This document shows positions 13,847 through 25,169 of a stretch of DNA of 64,000 bases, piece after piece (positions within the stretch are counted from its first letter, which is position 1; every line of letters begins with the position of its first letter). This stretch comes from Rhytidiadelphus loreus (Eukaryota; Streptophyta; Bryopsida; Hypnales; Hylocomiaceae), in contig OX344762.1 in NCBI GenBank assembly GCA_947034895.1, positions 34,018,760 to 34,082,759 on the forward strand. Direction: 5' to 3'. A model generated the notes under the pieces. The model saw only the letters and a program-made list of their open reading frames with translations. It made no database searches and had not been told where the DNA came from. The translations under genes were made by a program, and so were the position numbers.

Positions 13847-15487
13847 AGTTTTTTTCGTTTTTTTTCTGAGATCGAGTCTTCTGTTTCTTAATGGGTTGTC
13901 AGAAGACCTTGAGTTTTTTTAGTATAATACTAACAATGGTAGAGGATAGCACACATGCTCCTCATCTTCTGTCTCCAACAAGTTTTCATCAAAACAAGCT
14001 ACTGGCCAATCAATATTGCAGAGTTAATTTCCAAAGATCCTAGACTTTTCTCTTGAATCTGAACAGTTTGATTACATGTGTAGCTGTCAATAGCGCCAGT
14101 ACTTCACGCCCAATTGGCCTTTCTGGATTTCCTTGAATTTGAGAGAGCTGTGACAACCTGCTGTGTCGAAACCTGGCCTTTCTTTTTTTCATACAGGACC
14201 TCTACATGATTTTGTTGTTGAATCAATTCAGTACCTGCCAGTGGTTGCAGATGTAGGAGGGAGATGCCAAATTAACCCATTAAGGACTGGTTGATTTGGG
14301 AGTGGGCAAGACAATTTGTGGTCTTAAGCAGAACATGGAAAAAAGTAGTGATGCATTCTAGAAATTTAACCTCACTGATGGATTTTGTATGAATCCTCGG
14401 GATTTTGCAGTAAAATGCAGGACAAGTTCTGCATTGATTTTTGTATGGATTTTTGTATTTTCAACCAATATTTTCTTTGTTTTTTTATCCCCAAAATTGC
14501 ATATTAGCACAGATTGTTGTGAATCTTGTCCCAATGCATTTGGTTCAGAATTCCCCACACCTGTCCTCTTTTGTCCATATCCAAATTCATTGTAAACCTT
14601 TCTCTACCAATAAAAAAAGTGTCAATTTCAACTAGAAAGTGGTTAATGGGTTAAAGAGTAGATATGTGAAAGCATATGGAAATACATTCCTTGAATTTGT
14701 CTTTATTTAGTTGAATTGTGTCTATCATACTTGCAATGTGAATGTTTGCTAATCTCTGCCATTGCAATGACGATGCTCGTGCATTGTGTGAAGCCCATGT
14801 AGGGCTTCACACAATTGTCCATGATTGCCTAATCCCTGGAGTTATCTTAAGAGTCTTGAAAGTCATCCTCTCTTTGGTCCTTAGTTTGCTTCTAAACCTA
14901 GATTGCATTTGAATTTTTAATTGACTTGGTTTTGGGGGGGAATGGCAGCAAGGCATGATCATTGCACATGGTCATCCCTCTCATCTAAGCATGTAAGCAG
15001 ATGGAAATAACTAATTCTTTGCGAAGTGGAAGAAGAGTTAGAAAGTCATTACCTTTGAGAAATTCACCACTTGAATTTGGTTATCCTTGGAAGTATTCAG
15101 TGCCTGAGGATGACAACTTGATATTGTGGGCAGTGTTCAGTGCTTTTCTTGGAAGCTGTAATAAGCTTAGCTAACACATGCGCCAACAATTGATCAACAT
15201 CTTCATGAGCCCCCTCAGGTCCAGGCCCAAATTGTGTCTCACTTTCTTTTCAGTATTTTTGAGTGTCATATGGGGACTTGTTTGAATTTTACATATTTTT
15301 TGACTAACACATGCAGTGTTCTTCATTGATCTTGGTGATGTACAAATTCATCCTTTTGAATCCAATTGGTCATTTTATAAGCATAAATTCTCAGTCCTGT
15401 AGGCATTATTGGTGATTCTGCTTCACATATGTAAGCAGTTTCTGAATTTGCAGACTTATTCTCTTCAAGGTTTCAGCTTTTATTTAG
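13847..15487. other. FANCD2 3' flank, no gene seen
   Basis: T-rich sequence just after the stop is the likely 3' UTR. A short perfect hairpin (11-bp arms GTGTGAAGCCC, 14789-14815) is the only clear structure. Short open frames here have no recognisable content. Confidence 0.5.
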
Positions 15488-15667
15488 GGTGAAGGGAAGA
15501 TTAAAGAATGCAACATTGAAGGAATAAGTGCATGGTACACAAAATCCCTTGGCACAGATTTTAATTTTGTTCTATTACGACTAGATGGTCGGCTTATATT
15601 TGCTCCAACTCCAGGAATTTTGACATTTCAATCACCAGCTTTGCAGTTCTACCTCCAGAGATTGTAA
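15488..15667 (+). CDS. Possible orphan terminal exon (59 codons plus stop)
   Basis: After a good acceptor (TTTATTTAG at 15479-15487) a frame runs in phase 0 to TAA at 15665-15667. The 59 residues have a protein-like, low-bias composition with LDGRLIFAPTPGILTF near the middle. I do not recognise the family. No convincing upstream exon was found between 13.9 and 15.48 kb, so this is either the last exon of a gene with well-hidden small exons or a relic. A 106-codon frame at 15946-16266 downstream is of similar uncertain status. Confidence 0.25.
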   Translation, partial: GEGKIKECNIEGISAWYTKSLGTDFNFVLLRLDGRLIFAPTPGILTFQSPALQFYLQRL

Positions 15668-15945
15668 GAAAACCCACTCATTTTCTAGTACTAGGCCAGA
15701 TCCCAAAGAAGAGTTGTGTGATACATAGTATATTGTGTAAGGATGGGCTATAATTTGGTATTGCACTTGGTGCTGCTCATTTTACTGTAAACCTGTTATA
15801 AATCTGTTGTAAGTCTCCATCACAGAAAGAGTATTTTGATGTGCAAGGGGGGCTCTGTTTAGATTCTCAAGCCATGATAGTGGGAGATAGCCACAACTCA
15901 CATTTTAAGTGGTGAGATGTGCAGCTTCCTCCATGAGCTTGATAC

Positions 15946-16266
15946 TTGCTTGGATTGTTTGTTAAGATCAGGTTTCGGGCAGAGCGAACCTTGAGACACG
16001 TTCTTCTACAAAAAGCATTGCTGCATCAAGATGTGAAGATGCAGATGATGATCTCTACGACATTCATTTGGCTGTCTGCAGGTTTGGGAGGTTTGGACTT
16101 TCTTGATAGAAATGCTGGATGTCAACCATTTATGACTCCAGAGGAAGTTGGTTGTTGGTTTTGGGTCAGTGAAGAACATTGGCAGAAGCAGTTGGAGTGC
16201 CTGCTTCAGCTGAAGCAGAAGCGGACTCCAACTGGCTGGGGCTGGCTTCAGACCTCTTTAATCTGA
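15946..16266 (+). other. Uncertain 106-codon open frame
   Basis: The frame ends with an imperfectly repetitive Gln/Leu/Trp-rich stretch. In a second frame, bases before an AG|GT site near 16081 read as an acidic peptide with DADDDLYD, so this could be an exon of something else. No family is recognised. Reported only because base composition is richer in G+C than the neighbours. Confidence 0.15.
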
Positions 16267-16455
16267 CCCTCCCTTAAAATGACATTCTAAAAATTCCTGC
16301 ACACTTGCCATACTATCATTCCTTGATGCACACTTGTCTCATATTTGAACTATTTAACCTTATTATGACAATCTCCTAAGCAGTCAAATTAATGGGGTTA
16401 GGCCAGTGTAAGGTTAGAGTGTAATTTATGATTGTTGAGCAGTTATTGTTCTTTG

Positions 16456-16904
16456 GGGCACATTGTGACACTATCACTATGCACCCAAAAGAGGCGTACC
16501 GGTCTTGGTTTGCAATTATCCCCCCCTTCCCCTTCCAAAAATTGAGAGGCATTGATTTTTTTTTTAAAATCTCGCCTCCCCTCCCCCCCCCCCCCCCGAC
16601 ACCGTTGATCTTTAAAAAGTTGGGATATAGATATAGATACTATATTGATACAGAATATAGAATATGGACTTGGGGTATTGTATTGAATACGGATACAGAT
16701 ACGGATTGACATATGAGTATGAATTGGTATACGGGATATATCCCATATTGAATGTCATAGCCAATGCCACTTCAAATGTACAAATAGGGGGTGGGGTAAT
16801 GGAACAAATTAAGAAGTGGGGGGGGCTTTTGGGTGCATAGAGTGTCACTATGCACCCAAAAGAGGCAGTAACTGCCATTCCTCTCCCAATGTCACAATGT
16901 GCCC
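16456..16904. mobile_element. Non-autonomous element with GGGCACATTGTGACA terminal repeats
   Basis: A 15-bp terminal repeat at 16456-16470 is exactly inverted at 16890-16904. Inside each end lies a second inverted block, ATGCACCCAAAAGAGGC at 16480-16496 against its complement near 16826-16839, with a further direct copy near 16852. The centre holds a C-run (about 16577-16597) and a degenerate ATAGATAC/GGATACAGATAC array. No target duplication is visible at the exact ends, so the superfamily is undecided. Confidence 0.6.
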
Positions 16905-17099
16905 ATTAACTAATTGTGAGCTCAGAAATTAATTAATTTTTCAGCCTCACAAGCCCCAAAATTAAAAACTTAAATTTCTTTTTGGATGCACAATCATTGT
17001 ACACCCAAAATAATTTAAAATTTTAAAATTTTAATTCTTCTCCCCCCCTCTCCTCTTGTATATTTCTGAAGCCAACTTGATTGACAAACATTATGGAAC

Positions 17100-17226
17100 A
17101 ATTCATCTCATACTTGTCTTCGTATCTATATCCGTATATGTATTATATCCATGTCCAATATTCACTATTATATAATATAGTGTTCATTTTGTATCCATAT
17201 CCGTATCCATATCTGTATTTGGACGA
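17100..17226. repeat. Degenerate TATCC/ATATCCGTATCC-type array
   Basis: Short irregular repeats of TATCC and TATCTATATCCG units run through here, with a similar complement-like array inside the element at 16620-16735. It looks like decayed simple-sequence DNA. Nothing coding is seen in 16.9-17.5 kb. Confidence 0.4.
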
Positions 17227-17619
17227 CTGAGATTAAATCTTACAAGATCAATGGCTTGTGATTTTTTGAGAAATCAATGGCAATTTCGACTTAAATTTTG
17301 ACTTAATTTCTCTTAATTTTTGACTCCACATGGTTTCCAGACATAATGAGAAGCTATGCAAGACGAAATTCACCCCTAAGATGGATGAAAAGACAAAGGA
17401 CAATGTAGCACACAAGGAAAATTATAAACAAATGAGAAGCCATTAATGTTTCATTTTCAATTAGTAGAAGTATGATCATGAATATTCTATTTTCATGTGA
17501 TTATTACTACACCACTATGTTCAACAATCCAAAAATTATGCAACTTCTTGCATTTATTGAAGATTTGATTCTCCCTTCACTAAAAATTCATCCACTACAC
17601 CAACTGACTCCAATTTTGA

Positions 17620-17945
17620 TTCACTTGACTCTTGGAACTTTGTAGTGGATGAAATCGCCAATCTTCTACGAAATTTGGGACAATATTGTTCTATTTTGGA
17701 TGAATGTACATTATTTGGGATGAATAAATGAAGTTTCATTCATAGATTACAAGTTTCATCCATTTCCATGGATGTAACTAGCTTCATCCTTCCAATGATT
17801 ATCCCTTTCTGCATTGCCTAAAAGAAATGAAAAAAAAAAATTGGTGGTGCCTTTGCATAATAGGAACGAATAGGATTGTAGTCTTATTTAAATTGACACA
17901 CTAACTATGAATCGAATGAAAGAGTGTAACTGAACATGTGGGTAA
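17620..17945. repeat. Dispersed repeat copy (also at 41.28-41.75 kb and partly 56.28-56.38 kb)
   Basis: This stretch matches 41.28-41.43 plus 41.68-41.75 kb in the same orientation (shared TTGGATGAA-TGTACA, TTTCATCCATTT and GCATTGCCTAAA blocks). Its last part, 17841-17945, matches 56281-56375 (GCCTTTG-ATAATAGGAA, CACACTAACTA-GAATC). It serves as an unoccupied-site comparison for the insertion at 41434-41683: here GTAACTAGCTTC is uninterrupted at 17775-17785. Confidence 0.6.
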
Positions 17946-18249
17946 AGAATGTGGGAAATTGATTAGAGTTATATATGTTAGGCCCTTTAACCTCATATTT
18001 TTTTGGTCACCAATTTTTTAGACTTGACTTGTGAAAAGAGGATTGAAAGAATTCACATTACTTTTGCAGTTTTAACACCCTCATGGTCAAACGTTATAAT
18101 CTTTCACTCCATAAGTGATATTGTTTGTTTGTTTTTTCTATGAGACCTCTAACATGTCTAGTTTGAACTTGTACGGTTACAATTGAAAAAAAAATTGATA
18201 CAAATTATCAAAATGTTAGCATTTTGTTCAATTTAGAGCAAATTCCAAA

Positions 18250-18960
18250 AAGCTCAAAAGAGCCTTGGGCATTCAGGGGTTAAAATCTATGTATACAATA
18301 TACCTCTATATTTCCATAAAGAGCAATGTTTTGAAAACAAGTACTGAAAATTGTATTTACCAAAATAATATCGAAGAGTTAAAGTGTATGAATACAAGAA
18401 GTGTTTGTCCTTTTATAACTAGGACAAGAATAGATTTAGGTTTTGTTTTAAGAGTTTAATCTTATAATCAACCTAGTGATAAAAATTGATGTAAGTTAAG
18501 AACATATTGACAAGTCACTTAACCCTTGAACGTCGAGGCGGACGTTTTGTGTCCGATGGATGACAAGGAATCAAACTGTATAGGACAGAAGTGTGACTAT
18601 TCATCCTCTAAATTCGTTTTGGAAAGTGAAGATCTTCTACAGTAGTTTGACTTCCAATGACTACTTTTGCAATTTTGGAGGTCAATGATTCACATGGTAA
18701 TAGAAAAGGAAGATTTCGAAGGTCCCCCCTTCGACGTTTAAGGGTTAAGGGAGCTACAACAGAAGTATATAACTAGCTTCCAAGATGGTAACAACATAAT
18801 GAAGGGGCATTTCCAAAAACAGACTTCCTAATGCCATTGATGTTGGTCTCTCTTTATTTCCAAGTCCACCATTCTCCTTCCTAAACCCAACAAGTTGGTG
18901 AAATATAAAGAGCCCACAATTTGCCTTACAATAGGAAGATTCATAATTGTACTATTGTTC
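18250..18960. repeat. Dispersed repeat, inverted relative to 47.66-48.12 kb
   Basis: Two blocks (18281-18450 and 18828-18950) have inverted counterparts at about 47940-48105 and 47665-47830. Each has a short coding-like frame with shared residues GSLYF-NLL-LGRR. The frames are too short and decayed to name; they look like fragments of an old transposable element. Confidence 0.45.
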
Positions 18961-18980
18961 ATACTTGTATAATTGTATAA

Positions 18981-19278
18981 ATGGGCAATTTTGTTAAAAT
19001 GGCGCCATTCCACTACTTTGGGAATTAATTAATAACAATTCAGACTAGACAATCTGAAATGTACAACTATCCTGGATGTCTTAAATCTACACTTGTTCTA
19101 GATGTCACTTTTATAGTTCAAATCATGTGGTTTGAAATCTATACTAGTCCTAGATTTTTGAAATCTATATATCTATATTTCTAAAATCTATACCAATCCT
19201 AGATGTTATTTTTACAATTAAGACCAGGTGGTTTAGAAATGGCACATGGAATATCACCATTTTAACAAAATTACCCAT
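18981..19278. mobile_element. MITE family A, copy 1
   Basis: The ends ATGGGCAATTTTGTTAAAA (18981 on) and its near-complement ending at 19278 form a 22-bp inverted repeat. The interior consists of repeated AAATCTA-AC / TAGATGTCA blocks. A second copy in the window lies at 59221-59521. No coding capacity. Confidence 0.7.
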
Positions 19279-19611
19279 ATAATTGTACTATAATTCACAC
19301 TATTGTATAGTGGGGTCTAGGGTGATTGCAAAAAAGACCAGTCCTATTTGGCATCACAATTGAAGTGATGGAGTTGCCATCGGCCGTAACTTTTAGAAAA
19401 TGAAGACGATGGACTTGAATTTTTTTATTGAAGATGGGTAACTCAAAAAGCACGAGATTTGTTATTTTTCAAAAAAATTGAAAAATAATTTTATAACTAA
19501 ATGTCAGTACTTTGCAAAGTATAAAATTATTCATACTTTGCAATTTAAGATTTTTTTAGTACTGTGGAGTATCCAAAAATTATGATGTTCACTCGAATTT
19601 TTTGTGGGCTC

Positions 19612-19848
19612 ACTAGAAGAAAGCCTTGTTTAATTGGATGTTCTTGCATCAAAGTTGACGGATTTTTTTAAGCATCCAATGTAACATCTTCATGTGTTTA
19701 TGTCAACAATGACATCCAATGTAACATCTTTATGCTACATTGGATGTCATTGTTGACATAAACACATGAAGATGTTACATTGGATGCTTAAAAAAATCCG
19801 TCAGCTTTGACGTAGGAACATCCAATTAAACAAGGCTTCCTACTAGTA
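19612..19848. mobile_element. Foldback element, about 115-bp arms and 9-base loop
   Basis: The left arm (19612-19727) is almost perfectly complementary to the right arm (about 19736-19848), with only a few mismatches near the outer ends. Transcripts would form a long hairpin. It may be a foldback MITE or a young hairpin-RNA locus. No target duplication was identified. Confidence 0.75.
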
Positions 19849-20074
19849 GCTATTCCCACACTAAACAAGCATATATGTGCCCACCAAAGGGCATCCAAGA
19901 AAATACAATTCTTTGTCCTCAATATGCATACAAATAGGGGGCCCTTGCACATAGTGCTCCAAACATTCAAGATGGTTGCAACTTCTAGTATTTAGTGAAA
20001 TGTGATCACTATCAAGTCTTTACAAATGGCCAATTTTTAGGGGGGGGGGGTTGTTCATTATTTTCTAATTATTA

Positions 20075-20641
20075 CTCCCTCCGTCCCATAATGATCTTCT
20101 TGTTGGCTCTAATTTTTTGTCCCAAAATGATCTTCCTATTGCATTTGTGATATTGCAAATTGGTCGGTTTCAATTTTTGATTGCTCTCTAGGATTAACAA
20201 AACAATTTTGAGGAATAGCACCCCCTCCGTCCATTCAATCATCAATCAAAAGACACATGAAATGATTCAAGGGGTCAATCAACATTGTTCAATTTTATTT
20301 TTTGCATCTCTTTGAGTATTGTCTAATTGAAGGAGAATAAACTTTTGGAGTCAATATTGAGGTCCACACATAGGCTTTGGCTTATTCTAAATGCCCATAA
20401 AATTATAACCTCATACTCAACAACTAAATGCCCACTGGTGCTATTTTAAAATGCCCAAAAAATTCTACTTTTCAATAATTTAAAACTACACTTTGAAAAA
20501 GGCTTCTAAAGTCAGTGTTTGCAGGACACTAAGAATATACTAAACTCTACCTACCATGTGAAATGGGTCTTAAAAAAGTTATTTTAAGCCTTAATCTGGA
20601 ACATTTTGTCAAACAGGAAGATCATTTTGGGACAGAGGGAG
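20075..20641. mobile_element. Stowaway-type (Tc1/mariner) non-autonomous element
   Basis: The ends read CTCCCTCCGTCCCATAATGA and, inverted on the right, TCATTTTGGGACAGAGGGAG; both are flanked by TA (20073-20074 and 20642-20643). CTCCCTCCGT with a TA duplication is the known signature of plant Stowaway MITEs. At 567 bp it is long for the class. A second CCCCTCCGTCCAT block near 20222 and a repeated GTCCCAAAATGATCTTCC near 20120 suggest nested or rearranged copies. Confidence 0.85.
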
Positions 20642-20939
20642 TAGTAATTTATACTTAATTGTATCTATTTTCTGTAACAAACTGTCTTTTTTTTCAAATA
20701 GTACTTTCTCAGTACTTACAAGTAGTCAAAAGTACTATTCGCCATCAATTTTTCAGGTCAACAATTGAGATTGATCCATTTTGTAGTATTGTAGTACTTA
20801 TAGTACAGAGCACAAAAAAATATAGTTTTGGTAGAACGCTACCAAAATCGTTTGGTCTTTCTTACAACTACCCTGTAATTCATTTACAAACTACCTATGG
20901 TACCATTCAACCCTTTTGGCAGAGTATAGGAAAGGATCG

Positions 20940-21330
20940 GAATTTTTTGTCTTGCATAATTAACATTCAATTTTATGCAATCCCAATCAAGCATACCAAA
21001 TTTCAGTTTAAAATTTTTTTAATTCTATTTTTGTTGAATTCCTTAAAGTCAATTTCAAAGGTTTTACATAATATTTTATTGAAAACAATTGGTGATGAAT
21101 TTTTTTAATTCAATTTGAGGAGATATATATGTAGGAAACATCTACCTTATAAGCACATCTTTCCTTCAGCAGGCAACTTCAAAAAAGTTTTAAAATTTTC
21201 TCTAGAAACAATTCAATGTTTGGGGGGTTGTATCAACAAACTTTGTGAAATAGATATCTTCATATTTTAACTAGATTTTGCTATCTCATCCTCACACCAT
21301 AATTACATTCAACTTTGCAAAGTTGGAGGG
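20940..21330. repeat. Copy of dispersed AT-rich family also forming the 56.5/62 kb inverted repeat
   Basis: Blocks such as GTTTTACATAATATTTTATTG, AACTTTGTGAAATAGATATC and TTTTAACTAGATTTTG recur at about 57.15-57.47 kb and 61.97-62.20 kb (and weakly at 60.74-61.05 kb). No coding frame. It looks like a non-autonomous element family, its boundaries not definable here. Confidence 0.5.
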
Positions 21331-21399
21331 CTTGGATGGAAACCTAGATAGGTTCACGCATCGTGGCCGGGAGACACTTGGCTTGGCAGCACATAGGGA

Positions 21400-21550
21400 G
21401 GAGCCCCTCCCCCTTGTAGTTTATGCTTTTTCTCTTTTTTCTTTTGTGTTTGCTAATTTCCTAGGCTGTGTTGCGACTGGGCTTTTGTATATTTCCCTTA
21501 CAATAAAGGTATTCCTTTATTTGCTTAAAAAATAAAATAAAAAAAATAGA
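21400..21550 (+). mobile_element. 3' tail of a LINE/retroposon
   Basis: The sequence CTAGGCTGTGTTGCGACTGG, then a TTGTATATTT block, AATAAAGG and TTCCTTTATTTG, ends in an A-rich tail (about 21525-21549). The same order of blocks occurs on the - strand of the retroposed insert at 40303-40414. Shared 3' ends followed by poly(A) indicate a non-LTR retrotransposon family; the 5' portion has no recognised reverse transcriptase here. Confidence 0.55.
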
Positions 21551-21559
21551 TGGATTCTT

Positions 21560-22010
21560 AACGGGAAAGGAAAATCCCTCGAACTTGTAGAGATCTCGGA
21601 AGCGACAACAAAAAAGTGACTGCACGGAACGTGTAAAACGCTAGAAATATCACGGAAAAGCGCTTTCGTCTGGCAAGTCTGAGATTGTCCAAGAAACGAC
21701 ATCAATGGAGACTTGAACTTTTGCGCGACAGAAGGTCCCTTCTATTAACCGGAGGTCCGGGTATTTAGGATGGCAACCGGCTTGTGCGATGCTAAATCGA
21801 TCATACAAAGGTGGGCCCAACCTACGCGACCCCAACGGAGCGTCGACAACGACACGACAGAACAACCCCGTCGACGCCCTCGTCCTACACAAACACAAGA
21901 CCGCAACCTGCAAGACACGATCCTGTAGGACAACAATTTCGGAAAACCTAATTCACGTCCTACGCAGGGCAGCAGGTTTAGGATTTAGGGTGATAGTTTA
22001 GGTTTTCAGA
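21560..22010. other. GC-richer block of unknown nature
   Basis: Between AT-rich neighbours this block is rich in CGAC/GACG words and contains GTCCTAC...GTAGGAC short inverted sequence (21884-21932). Open frames on both strands are short. It might be a transposon remnant or an old gene fragment; nothing is recognised. Confidence 0.25.
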
Positions 22011-22845
22011 GTCTTCTTTTAACTATGAACTTATTTACATCTCCCATATTCTTTGTATTACCTCATACCACCCCATGTGTATATAATAAGTTGTCTTTTC
22101 ATCTCATACCACAAATCATACATGAATGGCTTTTGAAGCAAAGTAAAATAGATGTGGTGACATGCCACATCAACATGGGCCTATTTCAAATGGATGATTT
22201 TTAAAATGTTTCTTAAAGAAGGACAAAGCCCAAATAGTTTTTTCAAAGTTTTACAAAAACAACATTCTGTGGAACAATTGGAACAACATTTCTTGAAGTT
22301 CTTGTAGGACTTGTAAAAAAATTGATAACACTTAAAACAAATAAAGTTTCTACCTCATAAAATATTTGCTTTGCCTTGCACTACTTGAGATCATATCCAG
22401 AATTGCTTATTTGATCGGTTATTGGTGGCTTCACCATAATCTTGTTGATGAGTGGTCACTCAACTATTTATGGGTCGTATTTGGTGAGTTGAGCAAGGAT
22501 GAGGGACAAGAAATTGAGGTCTCTTCAAAATTAGATGGAAAATTTGAGCATCCCACGTTTGGCAAGTAAGGTTCTAGATGCTCTTCGCCTCCATAGGATA
22601 AATAATGTAAAATTTGTATGCCTTACTAATCCCCCTAAGCCTTTTGGGGAGTTGTACAATGCCAAAGTGGGAAGATTAATACCTGTAGCTATTGCAAATT
22701 AGCCAAAATTAAGCAAGTTGTGAATAGGAGCACGCCAGAAATTGAATTTGTGCACAAGGTGTAGTATTCCCCAAGGTCAATTTGGCTTGAAGTTCGGTCT
22801 CAAATTCCATAATTGATGATTTCCATTTTTCAAGTTCTATAAGAC

Positions 22846-23260
22846 GGGTAGTCACACCTTCTTCACTTGGCACTTGGAGAATGAGAAGTTGGTGAGGGTT
22901 TGGAGGAGCCAATGGGAAGCCACAATGGGTGAAGAAGGTGTGACACCCCTAAAAGATGTGTTGAGAGTGGAGAATGGAAAAAGTGGAGAATCCATTTACC
23001 TAAACATAAGATTAGATGTAAAGTTGGAGGGAAATCGGCAACAACAAAGATAAAAGTGGCAATGAAAAGGTAAAAGTATAGGGCACAAAAGAATATACTT
23101 AGTTGGATATATCTTCCGCACTCCCAATCTTCACCTCCGGAGGTGAAGACTAGGAGTGCAGAAGATATATCCAACTAAATATATTCTACCAACATGAAGC
23201 CAACCCCAAGCTGCCACGTTTCCATTCTCCAAGTGCCAAGTGAAGAAGGTGTGACTACCC
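22846..23260. mobile_element. 415-bp element with 38-bp terminal inverted repeats
   Basis: The 38-bp ends (22846-22883 and 23223-23260) begin GGGTAGTCACACCTTC and are perfect inverted copies. An internal partial copy of the end (GAAGGTGTGACACCCC) lies near 22925-22943. A separate loopless palindrome sits inside at 23091-23186. No clear target duplication, so the superfamily is open. Confidence 0.7.
23091..23186. repeat. 96-bp palindrome without a loop
   Basis: The two 48-base halves meet at CACCTCCGGAGGTG (centre 23138/23139) with only a handful of mismatches. Loopless palindromes of this length are normally unstable, so it is probably recent. Confidence 0.8.
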
Positions 23261-23909
23261 CTAATTTATCGTTTGTGATATACCATGTACCATGTTTTTG
23301 CCATTGTTACCAGAAGACGAGGTGAGAGTAGTTCTCCAAGTACCTCAGACCAGAGGCTTCAGTGACCTAATATTGGAGTAGGTGGCGTCCCGGGTGGCAG
23401 TCAATCATTTCTATAGTCCTACGACGCATGGGCACTTGCGGTCACTGACATCTTGTAGTCTCACCTGGACTAAGGTAGAACCACCCATCACCAACCAGAG
23501 CCCCATCAACAATCAATAGAGCGTTTTAAATTCAGGAGACGTTGGGACTAATTTCCAAACATGAGTTCTTGATTTCCTACCATCAATTCCTCCAACATTC
23601 TTTTCATGACACATCTACTTGGTTTGGAGTGCCAAAGTGAAGAAGAAGTAGTCTCTGAAATGAGCGATTTTGGAATAGTCTACACATTGAACATGGGTCC
23701 AGACCAACTTTTGCCTTCCAAAATTCATACTAATTTCAGTTGAAGCCCAAAAATTTATCAAATTTTGCCAATCCCCCTCATTTCTATCTCTGCACCTGTG
23801 GAAATATTTCCTTTGCCTTACTCCACTACATCATGTCCCCAGTTGCTTATTTGGTTAGTTATGGGTACTTTTACTATAACATGTCAGTGACCGCAAAAGT
23901 GCAACATGT

Positions 23910-24077
23910 CAGTTCCCCGACGTCTGTCAATTTGCCAGCTGAGTGGGTCGGTTGTCTCAGACCCAGCCCGGCGTTGACCTGCCTGCGGGGGAATTGGTTC
24001 CCCCCGCGTGAAATCAGTTGCTCGAGGGGGTCGGGGTGAACTGACCCCTCGCTCGTGGCCTGGGCAGGGAGAACTGA
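23910..24077. repeat. Left target repeat flanking the large transposon
   Basis: GGTGAACTGACCCCTCGCTCG and GGGCAGGGAGAACTGA words here belong to a repeat that also occupies 35407-35960. The last six bases, AACTGA (24072-24077), are the left copy of the transposon's target duplication. A 22-base stretch shared with 52.97 kb (GTTCCCCGACGTCTGTCAAT) shows another relative in the window. Confidence 0.65.
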
Positions 24078-25169
24078 TAGGGTGTACCAAAAAGGCCAAG
24101 CCCTGTCATACTTCAACAAGCGTAGGTGGCCTACGCCCAAGCGCGGGTGACCTGGCCTCAAGCGCGGGTGACCTGCCCTCAAGCGCGGGTGACCTGCCCT
24201 CAAGCGCGGGTGACCTACAGTCGAAGTGGCTCCCATAGCCGCTCAAATTAATCGGAATTTTTTTTGAGTTGCCCGATGTTTTTTCATCCATCCATGCGAC
24301 GCATGCGACGGAGCTGCGGCAGACAGCGTCACGCTTTGTTTATCGTCCAAAACAGCCGTTTCGTAGGGTTTGTGTTTTCCGCTGAAAGCTGTAAATTTTG
24401 CGAGTGGGAAAAGCCTGCGGTTTAGGGTAATGCGAGATTGGACAACTTGGGAGAGTTATGTTTGTGATCTTCATGACTACTTGGTGCCACATGAATTTGT
24501 ACACACAGTCAGTGAGATTGGTCGGGAAAATCTTGGGAGAGTGCTGTGAGAGGTGAGGTGCTTTGTTACTGACGAAAAACGAAGCTCAGAGATAAGCGAA
24601 GCTAAAGTCTCCTCGATCAGAAAGCCCATATTTGAGGAGGACATCCCTGCTCCGAGGTACACATTTCGCACACTCCTCGAGCTGTGAAGCGTACGAATCG
24701 ATTCCTGTTTTCAAGTAACAAGAATCCCGTCTGTTTGAATAACCAGCCGTTTGAATCTCATCAGAAGTTTGCCAGATGCGATGGTACAATTCTCGCATTT
24801 TTTCTCTTCAAGTTTGAAATTTTATTAAAAGCTTTGGAGTGTGCCTTGCGGTGTTTGTGACCGGACTTTGCTGCAAACTATGAACTAATTCTCTTTTTTC
24901 TTTCTTCTCTTTTCCTTGAAGAAGGGAAAATTTTCCTGAACTTAAGTTGAGCTTGAGCTGGAACCGATATGAAAATGAGGGTTTTAGTTGTTTTTTTGAT
25001 TTGAGAAATTGGGAATCGTGTGAATTGGATGTAGAGTGTTTTTTGCTAGATGATGATGTGTGTTGTGTTACGAAGAGCTGCATTCGATAGCTTCCTTGCT
25101 TTCTTGCTCAGTTTGAGTTTCTTTTTTATGTTTTCAGATTTTTTTCAATTTGATCTGAGAGGATACCTC
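24078..25169. repeat. Left terminal inverted repeat of the large transposon
   Basis: About 1,092 bp, complementary to 34314-35406 with few differences. It contains five 21-bp subterminal units at 24117-24221. A 70-codon frame (24586-24798, - strand) is present in both repeats simply because they are copies; there is no other sign it is a gene. On the + strand, ATG|GTACAA at 24781-24786 could be a start codon next to a splice donor, leading into the PDCD5 exon beyond the repeat. Confidence 0.92.
24117..24221. repeat. Five tandem 21-bp subterminal units (left end)
   Basis: Units at 24117, 24138, 24159, 24180 and 24201 share CAAGCGCGGGTGACCT; the first unit (CAAGCGTAGGTGGCCTACGCC) and the tail of the last diverge. 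Mirrored exactly at the right end. Arrays at this position are typical transposase-binding sites (inference). Confidence 0.85.

Noticed and set aside
14789..14815. Intrinsic terminator
   Set aside because: Hairpin without the U-run context, and the genome is eukaryotic.
24586..24798. 70-aa protein encoded in both terminal repeats (also 34685-34897)
   Set aside because: Presence in both ends follows from the repeats being copies; no motif, and the frame runs outward away from the element's genes.
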